Assembly: GCF_000455325.1 (NCBI RefSeq)
Contig: NZ_HG322951.1
Span: 3,712,622 to 3,776,621, forward strand
DNA: 64,000 nt
Direction: 5' to 3'
Source: Mycolicibacterium septicum DSM 44393
Lineage (GTDB): Bacteria > Actinomycetota > Actinomycetes > Mycobacteriales > Mycobacteriaceae
Made by a program: the position numbers and the translations under genes. Position 1 is the stretch's first letter. Every line of letters starts with the position of its first letter. Positions 33,349 through 41,761 of the stretch are shown piece by piece. Under the pieces are notes generated by a model that did not search any database, was not told the origin of the DNA, and saw nothing but the letters and a program-made list of their open reading frames with translations.

Positions 33349-35970
33349 GTGGGGGGCAGCATCGATACGGTGACCGCGGGCCAGGCCGCATCAGCCCCGT
33401 TGTCGGAGCTGATGTCGACGCTGCGTACGCAATCTGAGGGGCTGTCGTCGGCGGAGGCATCCGCACGTCTGTCCCAGCACGGGCCGAACGTCATCCGCAC
33501 GCATCGGGTCAGCGCCTGGGCAGTGCTCAGGCGGCAACTGAACAATGCTGTGCTGATCCTGCTGGCCGTGACCGCCGTGGCCTCAGCTTTCCTGGGCGAC
33601 GCCACGCAGTCGATCATCATCGGAATCATCCTGGTCATCAGCATCGGGCTCGGGTTCATCAATGAGTACCGGGCAGAGCGGGCCACCGAGGCCCTGCATT
33701 CGCGGGTGCAGCACACCGCGGTCGCCCGCCGTGACGGGAAGGCCATCAAGGTTGATGTGACCGAGTTGGTGCCCGGTGACGTCATCCAACTCACGCTGGG
33801 CGAGGCGGTGCCCGCCGATGTCCGGCTGTTCGACGTCAACGGTCTGGAGTGCAACGAAGGCATTCTGACCGGTGAGTCGATGACCGCCGAGAAGTCGGCC
33901 GATGTGGTGGCGATGGACACCGCGCTGGCCGACGCGACCGATCTCGCCTTCATGGGCACCATCGTCAGCGCGGGCACCGGCATCGGTGTCGTGTACGCGA
34001 CCGGCGCTGACGCCGAGTTCGGCAGGATCGCCGTCGGACTGAGCCAAGGCGCGCCGGAGACCGACTTCCAAGCGGGGCTGCGGAAGTTCTCCTATCTGCT
34101 GCTCTACGTGGCGTTGATCCTGACCGTGTTCATCCTGCTGGCCAACGTGATGCTGCGCCGGCCGGTCATCGACTCCGTACTGTTCGCGCTGGCCATCGCG
34201 GTCGGTATCACCCCGCAGCTGTTGCCGGCCGTGGTCAGCAGCAGCCTCGCCTCCGGGTCGCGGGAACTGGCCAAACGCAAGGTCCTGGTCAAGCGCTTGG
34301 TGAGCATCGAGGATCTGGGTGACATCGATGTCCTGATCACCGACAAGACCGGAACGCTGACCGACGGCCGCATCAGCTTCATCGATGCCGTTGACGCCAC
34401 CGGTGCCCATTCCGACGATGTCCTGCGTGACGGGTTGCTGGCGACCGATGTGGACCCGGCGACCGGGGGAGCCAGCGGCAATGAGATGGACGCGGCACTG
34501 TGGCGGACCGACGGTGTGGATGCCGGGGCGTTGACTGCGGGCGTCCGCCAGATCGCGGTACTACCGTTCGACCACACGCGACGGTCCACCACGACGCTTG
34601 TCGACGACCCTGGGCGCGATCAGCGGACACTGATCACCAAGGGGGCACCCGAGCAGGTGCTGGCCAGGTGCGCCCAGGTGCCAGAATCGGCTCACGAAAC
34701 GCTCGATCGACTGTTCGCCGAAGGCCGGCGGGTAGTCGCAGTCGCGGTCAAGCCCGCGTCCGGACTCGAGACCGTGACCCCAGCCGACGAATCCGACCTC
34801 CGCCTGGCCGGGTTTCTGTCCTTTGCCGACAACCCCAAGTCGGCAGCGCGTGAGTCGCTGGCCAAACTGGGCGAACTGGAAATCGACGTGAAAGTTGCCA
34901 CCGGAGACAATCCGCGGGTGGCCGAAAAAGTCTGTACCGAACTCGGTTTGGTGTCGAAAGGCACGATCACCGGTGTCGAGATGGACAAACTCGATGACCC
35001 CGAATTCGATCGGATGGTCACCCAGACAACCATTTTCGCCCGCGTCAGCCCGGAGCAGAAGGCGCGGGTGATCGCTTCGGCACGCAAGCAGGGGCGTTCG
35101 GTCGGTTTCCTCGGTGACGGTGTGAACGACGCGCTGGCCCTCCACGCGGCCGATGTCGGCATCTCGGTGGACTCGGCGACCGACGTCGCCAAGGACGCCG
35201 CCGATGTCGTGCTCCTGGAGAAGGATCTGGGCGTTCTCGCCGACGGCGTGTCGGAAGGACGACGCATCTTCGCCAACACGATCAAGTACGTATTGATGGG
35301 TACATCAAGCAATTTCGGCAACATGTTCAGCGCCGCCGCGGCGTCCGCGGTGCTGCCGTTCCTCCCGATGCTGCCCGGGCAGATCCTGCTGAACAACCTG
35401 CTCTACGACAGCTCCCAGCTGGCCATCCCCACCGACCGCGCCGATCCGGAGCAACTGCACGCGCCGTCACACTGGAACATCGCGTTCATCAGGCGGTTCA
35501 TGCTGACGTTCGGTCCGATCAGTTCGTTGTTCGACTTCCTGACCTTCGGATTGATGCTCGGCGTGCTGCACGCGGCGCCCGCCGAGTTTCGCACCGGGTG
35601 GTTCGTGGAGTCATTGGCCACCCAGACCCTGATCATCTTCGTGATCCGGACCCGGCGTATTCCGTTCTTCCGCAGCGTGCCGAGCGGTCCGCTGGTCGCG
35701 ACCACCTTCGGTGCGATCGCGATCGGGATCGCGCTGACCTTGTCGCCCTTGGCGTCTCGCCTCGGTTTCGCACCGTTGCCGTGGCAGTTCTTTATCGCAC
35801 TGGTGCTACTGACGGTGGGCTACCTGGTCTTGGTCGAGGTCACCAAGAAGGTGTTCTATGCCGATCCGATGCATCTGGCGGGTGCGCCGGTTCGAACCCG
35901 CGGGCGTCTTCATCGCATCGAACGCCGAGCCTCCAGGTTCGTGCACCATCCGAGTTCGGCCACCCGATGA
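33349..35970 (+). CDS. mgtA: P3B-type magnesium-translocating P-type ATPase
   Basis: An 873-residue P-type ATPase. Visible are the actuator motif TGES (LTGESMTAEK), phosphorylation site DKTGTLTDG, KGAPEQVL, the hinge motif GDGVNDALAL and ten membrane segments. The membrane motif reads TPQLLPAVVSS with Gln where many P3B pumps have Glu (PEMLP). The family imports Mg2+ (MgtA/MgtB). The start may be GTG 33349 or GTG 33370; the shorter one is preceded by a G-rich site. No Mg riboswitch was found upstream. Confidence 0.85.
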   Translation: MGGSIDTVTAGQAASAPLSELMSTLRTQSEGLSSAEASARLSQHGPNVIRTHRVSAWAVLRRQLNNAVLILLAVTAVASAFLGDATQSIIIGIILVISIGLGFINEYRAERATEALHSRVQHTAVARRDGKAIKVDVTELVPGDVIQLTLGEAVPADVRLFDVNGLECNEGILTGESMTAEKSADVVAMDTALADATDLAFMGTIVSAGTGIGVVYATGADAEFGRIAVGLSQGAPETDFQAGLRKFSYLLLYVALILTVFILLANVMLRRPVIDSVLFALAIAVGITPQLLPAVVSSSLASGSRELAKRKVLVKRLVSIEDLGDIDVLITDKTGTLTDGRISFIDAVDATGAHSDDVLRDGLLATDVDPATGGASGNEMDAALWRTDGVDAGALTAGVRQIAVLPFDHTRRSTTTLVDDPGRDQRTLITKGAPEQVLARCAQVPESAHETLDRLFAEGRRVVAVAVKPASGLETVTPADESDLRLAGFLSFADNPKSAARESLAKLGELEIDVKVATGDNPRVAEKVCTELGLVSKGTITGVEMDKLDDPEFDRMVTQTTIFARVSPEQKARVIASARKQGRSVGFLGDGVNDALALHAADVGISVDSATDVAKDAADVVLLEKDLGVLADGVSEGRRIFANTIKYVLMGTSSNFGNMFSAAAASAVLPFLPMLPGQILLNNLLYDSSQLAIPTDRADPEQLHAPSHWNIAFIRRFMLTFGPISSLFDFLTFGLMLGVLHAAPAEFRTGWFVESLATQTLIIFVIRTRRIPFFRSVPSGPLVATTFGAIAIGIALTLSPLASRLGFAPLPWQFFIALVLLTVGYLVLVEVTKKVFYADPMHLAGAPVRTRGRLHRIERRASRFVHHPSSATR

Positions 35971-35984
35971 GGGGCGGCCGCCCC
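35971..35984. terminator. GC-rich palindrome between convergent genes
   Basis: GGGGCGGCCGCCCC follows the stop of the Mg ATPase gene and precedes the stop of the L,D-transpeptidase gene on the other strand. It is a perfect 14-bp palindrome without a loop; a weak or partial terminator is possible. Confidence 0.3.
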
Positions 35985-36001
35985 GGGGGTCGGCAGCCGG
36001 A

Positions 36002-36934
36002 TCAGATCTGCCAGTCTTGCGCACCATCCGGCTGGTTGTAGAGGCCGACGGAGTTCTTGACGACGACAGGGTCGCCCGCGCCGAAGTGGTCGAAGAACCA
36101 TTGCGCGTTCGCAGGGCTGAGGTTGGGGCAGCCGTGGCTGACATTGCGCTTGCCCTGAGCGCCGACCGACCATGGCGCGCTGTGCGCGAAAATGCCCGTG
36201 TTGCTGAGGCGGACCGCGTTCTGGACCTTGAGCTTGTAGCCTTCGGCCGAGTTCACCGGAACCCCGTAGGTAGACGAGTCCATGATGATGTCGGCAAACT
36301 TCTCGAGCACGTAATACGTGCCGTTGGGGGTTTCATAGCCCGGCTTCCCCAGGGAGACGGGGAAGGTCTTCTCCAGCGCGCCGTTTCGGTGGATCTGCAT
36401 CTGATGGGTGTTGTTGTCAATGGTCGCCACCAACGAATCGCCGACCTGGAAGCTGGACTTCGTGCCTGCGGCGTCGATGTTCACGACGGTGCCGGACGGC
36501 CAGAAATCGATTGGCCGCCAACGTACTTGACTGTCGCTCATCCAGTAGAACTTGCCGGGCACCGGAGGGTTGGAGGAGATGCGGATCGCGTCCTCGGCCA
36601 TCTGACGGTCGGCGATCGGCCGCTGGAACGTGATGGAGATCGGCTTGGCGACACCGACCGTCGACCCGTTGGCAGGATTGAACGCGGGCGGTAGAAACGG
36701 CGGTTCGCCGCTGAACGGCACGGGGTTCTGCCCGGGCGGGGTGGCGACGTTCGCCGCCGCGCCGAACGGGTTGAGCCAGGGCATCGGCGCCGGGTCGAGT
36801 TGTGGTGCCGGTTCGACGGGCTGCGGCGGACCCGCGGGCTCTGCCAGCGCGGTGGTGGCGGCGACCGTTGACGCGGCGACCATGACGGTTGCCGCGATCG
36901 CGGGGATCCACAGGTGTCTGGTGCGGTGCTGCAC
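36002..36934 (-). CDS. secreted L,D-transpeptidase (YkuD domain)
   Basis: A 310-residue protein starting at GTG with GGAGG upstream. It has a signal peptide (to about TALAEP), a Pro-rich linker (residues 32-80), an Ig-like/bacterial-immunoglobulin domain and the YkuD catalytic domain. The active site is H251 (IFAHSAPW) and SHGC at 266-269 with Cys269. Such enzymes form 3-3 peptide cross-links in mycobacterial peptidoglycan, which are targets of carbapenems. Upstream is a TCTACTA/TAGTAGA dyad like those near the blaI pair. Confidence 0.92.
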   Translation of the reverse strand: MQHRTRHLWIPAIAATVMVAASTVAATTALAEPAGPPQPVEPAPQLDPAPMPWLNPFGAAANVATPPGQNPVPFSGEPPFLPPAFNPANGSTVGVAKPISITFQRPIADRQMAEDAIRISSNPPVPGKFYWMSDSQVRWRPIDFWPSGTVVNIDAAGTKSSFQVGDSLVATIDNNTHQMQIHRNGALEKTFPVSLGKPGYETPNGTYYVLEKFADIIMDSSTYGVPVNSAEGYKLKVQNAVRLSNTGIFAHSAPWSVGAQGKRNVSHGCPNLSPANAQWFFDHFGAGDPVVVKNSVGLYNQPDGAQDWQI

Positions 36935-37001
36935 TAGGCCTCCATCGACGGTGTGTCCTTGACGATCACGCCCGGTTGGGCGGATGCATGACGTTGCCCA
37001 G

Positions 37002-37029
37002 TCTACTAGTTACGTACGGGGATAGTAGA
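37002..37029. promoter_or_regulatory. dyad upstream of the L,D-transpeptidase (site A)
   Basis: TCTACTA and TAGTAGA, perfect 7-bp arms 14 bases apart, enclose TTACGTAC. It starts 68 bases upstream of the transpeptidase start. It shares the TATCTAC and TACGTA words with the sites at 38841-38870 and 41507-41531, so a BlaI-family operator is a reasonable guess. Confidence 0.55.
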
Positions 37030-37129
37030 TAGCGTGAGTGGGTGAGCGACTGCGTGCCGTCGGACTCTTTGTGACGAATCCGAATAGCACTGTGCGTAAC
37101 TGTCATTGCTCTGACCTGCTGGATCTGAC

Positions 37130-37151
37130 CGTACGTAGTTATCTCATACGT
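37130..37151. promoter_or_regulatory. dyad upstream of the multicopper oxidase (site B)
   Basis: CGTACGTAGTTA with ACGTA (37133-37137) and TACGT (37147-37151) as inverted arms. It contains the reverse complement of TAACTACGTACG, also found at 41518-41529. It sits about 117-138 bases before the GTG of the oxidase gene and may be its operator. Confidence 0.45.
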
Positions 37152-37267
37152 GGACACTGCATAGCTTGTTGTGCGTTCGATATGAGTTCCGGTTCCCGGA
37201 CCACAGGTGAGATGGACGGGTTTCTTCAACGAACCTTCACAAAACTCATACCGATTCACTGAACTCC

Positions 37268-38821
37268 GTGCCCAGGGTGGAGGGCATGCCAGACATTGCC
37301 AACCTGCCACGACTCGGTCGCCGGGGATTCCTTGTGGCATCTGCTGCGCTGGGCGCCACAGCTGTCGCAGGGTGTCAGCGCGACACCAGCGCCCCGTCGA
37401 CCGGTGCGGGTGCCCGCGATGCGATCGCCGCGGCCGAAGCCCGTCGCCCGCACAGCGGCAGGACGGTTTCGACCACCTTGACCGCCCAGCGCGCGCAGGT
37501 GGACCTCGGCGGCAGGATCGCCGACACGATCGCCTACAACGACATCGTCCCCGGGCCACTGCTGCGGGCATCGGTCGGTGATGAACTGGAGGTCACAGTC
37601 CGCAACAGGCTCGGCCATGCGACCTCGGTGCACTGGCACGGCCTTGCGCTACGGAACGACATGGACGGTGCATCGCCGGCGACCCGTGACATCGCCGACG
37701 GCCGCGACTTCACCTACCGGTTCTCGGTGCCCCACCCGGGAACGTACTGGGCCCATCCGCACACCGGGCTGGACGCGGACACCGGCCTGTACTTCCCGGT
37801 GATCGTGGACGACCCGAACGACCCGGGCCGCTACGACGCCGAATGGGTGGTGATGCTCGACGATTGGACCGATGGCGTCGGTCCGAGCCCTGCTCAGATC
37901 TATGACCGGCTGCGCATGCCGTCGGGCGACGGGCACGGCATGCCCGGGATGGGTGACATGCCGGGCATGCACGGCGACGGCGGGATGGGCTCGATGGGAG
38001 GCCGCGACAGTTCACCGCTGGGAAGCGACGGCGGTGACGTCGACTACCCGTTGTACGTGGTCAACGGCCGCGATGCCCAGAACCCCAGCAGCTTGCGGGT
38101 ACGTCCTGGTCAGCGGGTGCGGATCCGGTTGATCAACGCCGGCTCCGACACCGCGTTCCGGGTCGCGCTGGCCGGGCACCGGATGACGGTCACCCATACC
38201 GATGGGTTCCCGGTGGTTCCCACAGACGTGGACGCGGTGCTGATCGGGATGGGTGAGCGCTATGACGTGGTGGTCACCGCGCGTGACGGGGTATTCCCGC
38301 TGGTCGCGGCTGCCGAGGGGAAGGACGCGTCGACGCGCGCGCTGTTGGTGACCGCGGGCGGCTCGCCTCCGGCGCCCGATTTCGTGCCACCGGAACTGCG
38401 GGGTCGACTCGGCACGGTCAGTTCGTTCACCGCACCGCCGGAGGCCACCTTCGACTCCACGCCTGCTGACACCGAGCTGCCGGTCGAACTGGGCGGCTCG
38501 ATGGCGAGCTATGACTGGGCGATCAATGGCCGCACGTTCACGAAGGCTCAGCCGCTGACCGTGCGCGAAGGACAGCGCGTAGCAATGACTTTCCGGAACT
38601 CGTCGATGATGTGGCATCCGATGCATCTGCATGGGCACACTTTTCAGGTTCTGGGTGACGACGGCCGCCCGGGTGCCCGCAAGGACACGCTCATCGTGCT
38701 GCCGATGCAGCGACGGCGGGTGATATTCGCCGCTGACAATCCAGGAACATGGATGCTGCACTGCCACAACACATATCACCAGGAGGGCGGCATGATGACG
38801 ACCGTCGCTTACGCCGGCTGA
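37268..38821 (+). CDS. multicopper oxidase, Tat-exported lipoprotein
   Basis: A 517-residue three-domain cupredoxin enzyme. GRRGFLVASAALGATAVAGC is a twin-arginine signal with a lipobox Cys at about 36, so it is exported folded. Copper ligands are HWHG at 122-125, HPHTG at 163-167, HPMHLHGHTF at 450-459 and HCHNTYHQEGGM at 498-509. A Met/Gly/His-rich loop at about 215-245 resembles the Cu(I) binding loop of CueO-type enzymes. It likely oxidises Cu(I) or phenolics outside the cytosol, protecting against copper. A start at 37286 (ATG) is an alternative. The blaI pair follows. Confidence 0.92.
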   Translation: MPRVEGMPDIANLPRLGRRGFLVASAALGATAVAGCQRDTSAPSTGAGARDAIAAAEARRPHSGRTVSTTLTAQRAQVDLGGRIADTIAYNDIVPGPLLRASVGDELEVTVRNRLGHATSVHWHGLALRNDMDGASPATRDIADGRDFTYRFSVPHPGTYWAHPHTGLDADTGLYFPVIVDDPNDPGRYDAEWVVMLDDWTDGVGPSPAQIYDRLRMPSGDGHGMPGMGDMPGMHGDGGMGSMGGRDSSPLGSDGGDVDYPLYVVNGRDAQNPSSLRVRPGQRVRIRLINAGSDTAFRVALAGHRMTVTHTDGFPVVPTDVDAVLIGMGERYDVVVTARDGVFPLVAAAEGKDASTRALLVTAGGSPPAPDFVPPELRGRLGTVSSFTAPPEATFDSTPADTELPVELGGSMASYDWAINGRTFTKAQPLTVREGQRVAMTFRNSSMMWHPMHLHGHTFQVLGDDGRPGARKDTLIVLPMQRRRVIFAADNPGTWMLHCHNTYHQEGGMMTTVAYAG

Positions 38822-38840
38822 CGGACGATGTAGCGGGGGA

Positions 38841-38870
38841 GTACTACGTACTAGCCTAAGTAGTAGATAC
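38841..38870. promoter_or_regulatory. dyad upstream of blaI (site C)
   Basis: TACTAC (38842-38847) and GTAGTA (38860-38865) are inverted arms, and TACGTAC and GTAGATA sit at the same spacing as in the site at 41507-41531 (TATCTAC, 11 bases, GTACGTA, read on the other strand). It lies 72 bases before the start of blaI. Autoregulation by BlaI-type repressors through such dyads is the rule. Confidence 0.6.
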
Positions 38871-38942
38871 CGAGCCCGCGTCGAGGCCCATCCTGAGCCC
38901 CAACGCGAGGTACGCTCACACCACCGATCGTGGAGGGGTGCA

Positions 38943-39332
38943 GTGCGCGTACGAGGATTCGGCGAACTCGAAGCCGACATCATGGATCGCATCTGGAATC
39001 GCGGAGATGCGGCCGTCACGGTCCGCGAGGTGTTCGACGAAATCGCCGAGGAACGCCGGATCGCTTACACCACAGTCATGTCGACGATGGACAACCTGCA
39101 TACGAAGGGCTGGCTGGAACGCGACCGCGACGGGCGGGCCTATCGATACTGGCCGACGTTGAACCGCGAGCAGCACACCGCCCAGTTGATGCGCGAGGCG
39201 CTCGACGGTGGCGGTCGTTCCGATCTGGTGCTCAGCTACTTCCTCGAGCAGATGGACCCACAGGATTCCGACCGGTTGCGTGCCGCGCTGCGTACGCTGG
39301 CCCGGCGCTCCGGAAGGGCGAAGAAGCGGTGA
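38943..39332 (+). CDS. blaI: BlaI/MecI/CopY-family repressor
   Basis: A 129-residue winged-helix protein. LEADIMDRIWNRGDAAVTVREVFDEIAEERRIAYTTVMSTMDNLHTKGWLERDRDGRAYRYWP is the family's DNA-binding domain, about residues 6-70, and the C-terminal helix dimerises. It starts at GTG. It overlaps the M56 gene by four bases (GTGA), the standard sensor/repressor pair. It could respond to beta-lactams through proteolysis or, because of the oxidase next door, to copper as CopY/CsoR-like systems do. Confidence 0.92.
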   Translation: MRVRGFGELEADIMDRIWNRGDAAVTVREVFDEIAEERRIAYTTVMSTMDNLHTKGWLERDRDGRAYRYWPTLNREQHTAQLMREALDGGGRSDLVLSYFLEQMDPQDSDRLRAALRTLARRSGRAKKR

Positions 39333-40267
39333 ATGTCGCCGCGGGGCTGCTGATCTACAGCGTGGTGATGGTGGCGCTGGCTCCGACACTGCTCAGCGCT
39401 CTCACCCGCGGTGGCTCGGCTCCCAGATTTGGCGTGGCGGCGTGGTTGACGTCCGTGGTCAGCGTCCTGGCGACCTGGATCGCCATTCCGATACTGGTCA
39501 TCCTCGATGTGGCCCTCCACGGCGGGCAGCGGCAGTCCTTGTTGGCGTCGTGTGTGCAGTTCCTCTGTGACATCGCGTCTGGGCGTGCGGGCCTGGCAGC
39601 GCAGGCGACGATGATCGTCGTCGCAGCCGCGCTGGCCGTGGCGGTGGTCGCCGCCGGGATGAAAGCGGCACGGACCATCAGCCGGCTGCAGTCCCGCGCT
39701 CACAAGCACGCACAGGCGGTGAGGATGGTGGGACGTCCGACGGCCCAACGCGACGTCTTCATCGTCGACACCGACGAGCGCACCGCATACTGCGTCGCGG
39801 GGGCGCCACCCGCGATCGTGGTCACCACCGGTGCCATTGCCGCGCTCGGTGGCGATGAATTGCAGGCGGTCCTCGCGCACGAACGGGCGCACCTGGATGG
39901 GCATCACCTCAAGATCGTGACGTCTTTGCGCGGGCTGGCAATGGTTTTCCCCCGGGTGAGGCTCATGACCCGGGCGGCCACCGATGTCGGTCGGCTGCTG
40001 GAGATGTGTGCCGACGACGCCGCCGTGCGCCGCCATGGACAGCACTCGCTCCTCGCTGGTCTGATGGCCCTGGCCGGGGCCACGCCGGCCCAGGCGCTCG
40101 GTGCCGCCGATGTGGCATTGCTGAACCGTGCTGAGCGCCTTGCCCTTCCACCTGCGCCGTGGATGCGGGTCGGTGCGGGTGCCGGTTTGTTCGGCGCTAC
40201 CACCGTGATCGCGCTGGCTCCGGTGGCGACCTTCGTGCTGGGGGTGTCGGGCCTGCTCTGCCGTTGA
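39329..40267 (+). CDS. M56-family (BlaR1-like) membrane metallopeptidase
   Basis: A 312-residue protein with membrane segments at the start, one near residues 85-105 and one near the end, and a zinc motif AVLAHERAHLDGHH (HExxH, then DGHH). The C-terminal penicillin-sensor domain of BlaR1/MecR1 is missing, so it resembles the short mycobacterial partners (e.g. of Rv1845c type). It probably cleaves the repressor encoded just before it, with the signal unknown. Starts at GTG overlapping the repressor stop. Confidence 0.88.
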   Translation: MNVAAGLLIYSVVMVALAPTLLSALTRGGSAPRFGVAAWLTSVVSVLATWIAIPILVILDVALHGGQRQSLLASCVQFLCDIASGRAGLAAQATMIVVAAALAVAVVAAGMKAARTISRLQSRAHKHAQAVRMVGRPTAQRDVFIVDTDERTAYCVAGAPPAIVVTTGAIAALGGDELQAVLAHERAHLDGHHLKIVTSLRGLAMVFPRVRLMTRAATDVGRLLEMCADDAAVRRHGQHSLLAGLMALAGATPAQALGAADVALLNRAERLALPPAPWMRVGAGAGLFGATTVIALAPVATFVLGVSGLLCR

Positions 40268-40269
40268 GG

Positions 40270-40695
40270 TCAGTGCTCCCGCTCGAATACAACGAGGGTG
40301 TCCGCCAGGTTGCCGTCGACGAAGTATGCCCGGCAGACGAACGGGTCGTGAATCGTGCTGCCGGATTCGGTCTGGGCGTCGACCGTTCCCGACACGTTCC
40401 ATACGGTGATACGTGAGTGCTCGACGCCCTTGAGCGGTTCATCGGTGGTCAACGGGAACAAGTCCCGGCTGTCGGGCTCAAGGTCACCGAGCTTCGACTC
40501 CACGTCGGTGAGCTGTGCGGTCGCGGGCGTCACCAGCTTGCCGCGCACATCGGTCTCGCAACGATCCTGAGCCTCGCGCTCCGTCGTGTCCACGAGACCA
40601 AAGCCATGTGTTCTCACGGCGATCACAGCGACGACGCCCAAGATGAGTGCACACGCCAGTAGCCACAACGGGACACGTCGACCGGTCATGCTCAC
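40270..40695 (-). CDS. small membrane-anchored hypothetical protein
   Basis: A 141-residue frame (GTG 40695; an ATG at 40689 is equal). It has one N-terminal hydrophobic segment (WLLACALILGVVAVIAV) and a soluble part with a pair of cysteines (DRCETDVRGKLV and PFVCRAYF). The rest is Asp/Thr/Val rich. Likely an extracytoplasmic protein with a disulfide; no family recognised. Convergent with the M56 gene with a two-base gap, and just downstream of the NlpC/P60 gene on the same strand. Confidence 0.65.
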   Translation of the reverse strand: MSMTGRRVPLWLLACALILGVVAVIAVRTHGFGLVDTTEREAQDRCETDVRGKLVTPATAQLTDVESKLGDLEPDSRDLFPLTTDEPLKGVEHSRITVWNVSGTVDAQTESGSTIHDPFVCRAYFVDGNLADTLVVFEREH

Positions 40696-40710
40696 CTGGC
40701 GATTATCCCG

Positions 40711-41445
40711 TCAGTATTCAATTATCCGGGTGACATTGGGCGTCATCCCCGATTTGCGGACGGGCGAGATCTTGACCGGGACACCCGTCTGCTGGGCCTC
40801 GATCATTTGACCGTTGCCCAGGTAGAGCGCCTCGTGTTGTCCACCGCCGGGCCCCCAGAACAGGAGGTCGCCCCGCTTGGCCTGGGACGGCGGGAGTTGG
40901 CGTCCCGCGGTGTATTGATCGCCCGAATAGCGGGGGAGCAGCACGCCGACACCGGCGAACGCGTAACGGGTCAGTCCGGAACAGTCGAAGCCAACGGTGC
41001 CGGCGCCAGAATCCACCCCTCGACTGGGTCCGGTCAAGCTGCCACCTCCCCAGGAATACGGGACCCCGATTTGAGTGCCGGCCCGCCGGATGACGTACTC
41101 GACCGCCTGTCTGCCGTAAACGCGGTTGCCGCGGAGTACGGGAGCGGCGCCGCTGTCGTCGATCGGCACAAGACCCAAGCTGCCGAGGAACTTTCGCCCC
41201 ATGTCAAAGGTTGTCTGTGCCGCAAAAGCGCTTGCCTGCAACGACGCATTGGCGACGGCCACCGGATCACCGGGCGCACCCGCGCTGAGCAGGTTGGGCA
41301 GAGTGGGATCCCACTGGCCGGCGTTGGGTTCGGCGTGGGCGATCGGCGCTCCCATCAATGCCAGCGAGGCTGCAGCCAAAACCCCTGTGCGCAAAAGTGT
41401 TCGACGTTCCCAGGAGATCTGATCCGAGCGCGGATTGGAAGGCAT
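40711..41445 (-). CDS. secreted NlpC/P60 peptidoglycan hydrolase
   Basis: A 244-residue protein with a signal peptide (RRTLLRTGVLAAASLALMG, ending at about AHA/EP; the RR suggests Tat). The C-terminal NlpC/P60 domain contains the active Cys at 155 (GFDCSG) and His at 204 (GGQHEALYLG). It resembles RipD/RipB-type enzymes, which cut or bind the stem peptide. It is transcribed away from the TACGTA dyad at 41507-41531, so it may belong to the same regulon as the transpeptidase and the blaI pair. Confidence 0.88.
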   Translation of the reverse strand: MPSNPRSDQISWERRTLLRTGVLAAASLALMGAPIAHAEPNAGQWDPTLPNLLSAGAPGDPVAVANASLQASAFAAQTTFDMGRKFLGSLGLVPIDDSGAAPVLRGNRVYGRQAVEYVIRRAGTQIGVPYSWGGGSLTGPSRGVDSGAGTVGFDCSGLTRYAFAGVGVLLPRYSGDQYTAGRQLPPSQAKRGDLLFWGPGGGQHEALYLGNGQMIEAQQTGVPVKISPVRKSGMTPNVTRIIEY

Positions 41446-41761
41446 GGTCCCGCAGTTCCTTTCCGCCCTGGGTCAGCCGCGGCCGATCCGGTATCGGACC
41501 CCTCAATATCTACGTAGTAACTACGTACGTACGTACCCTACATCACAATAGTCACGTGAGTCCCAGTCGCAACATAATTCCAATTCTGTAATTCCTTGTA
41601 GAGGTTGCGGTTTGGTATCGGCCCAGCGGTACGCCGCGGCTCGGGGACCACGTGAACAGGCTCGATGACCGGGTGTCGCAGAACAGGTAGCGGATTACTC
41701 ATGCCGGCTGTGCTGCCGGTCCATACGCTTGTGGACGTCGGGCAGCAGAAGGGATGCGGAC
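41446..41761. promoter_or_regulatory. divergent promoter region with repeated TACGTA motif (site D)
   Basis: The 316-base gap contains site D at 41507-41537: TATCTAC, 11 bases, then GTACGTACGTACC, with CTACGTA repeated twice. It is AT-rich around 41500-41590. It separates the NlpC/P60 gene from the gene at 41762, so either could be under the dyad's control. No coding sequence is visible here; a GAAGGGA site lies just before 41762. Confidence 0.6.

Larger units (their letters stand above)
36935..37267. promoter_or_regulatory. divergent promoter region between transpeptidase and multicopper oxidase
   Basis: This 330-base region contains two operator-like dyads (separate entries) and is clearly poorer in GC than the genes, notably at 37005-37035 and 37125-37175. 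No gene is supported in it; a frame starting at 37038 lacks convincing codon use. It is thought to hold promoters for both flanking genes. Confidence 0.6.
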
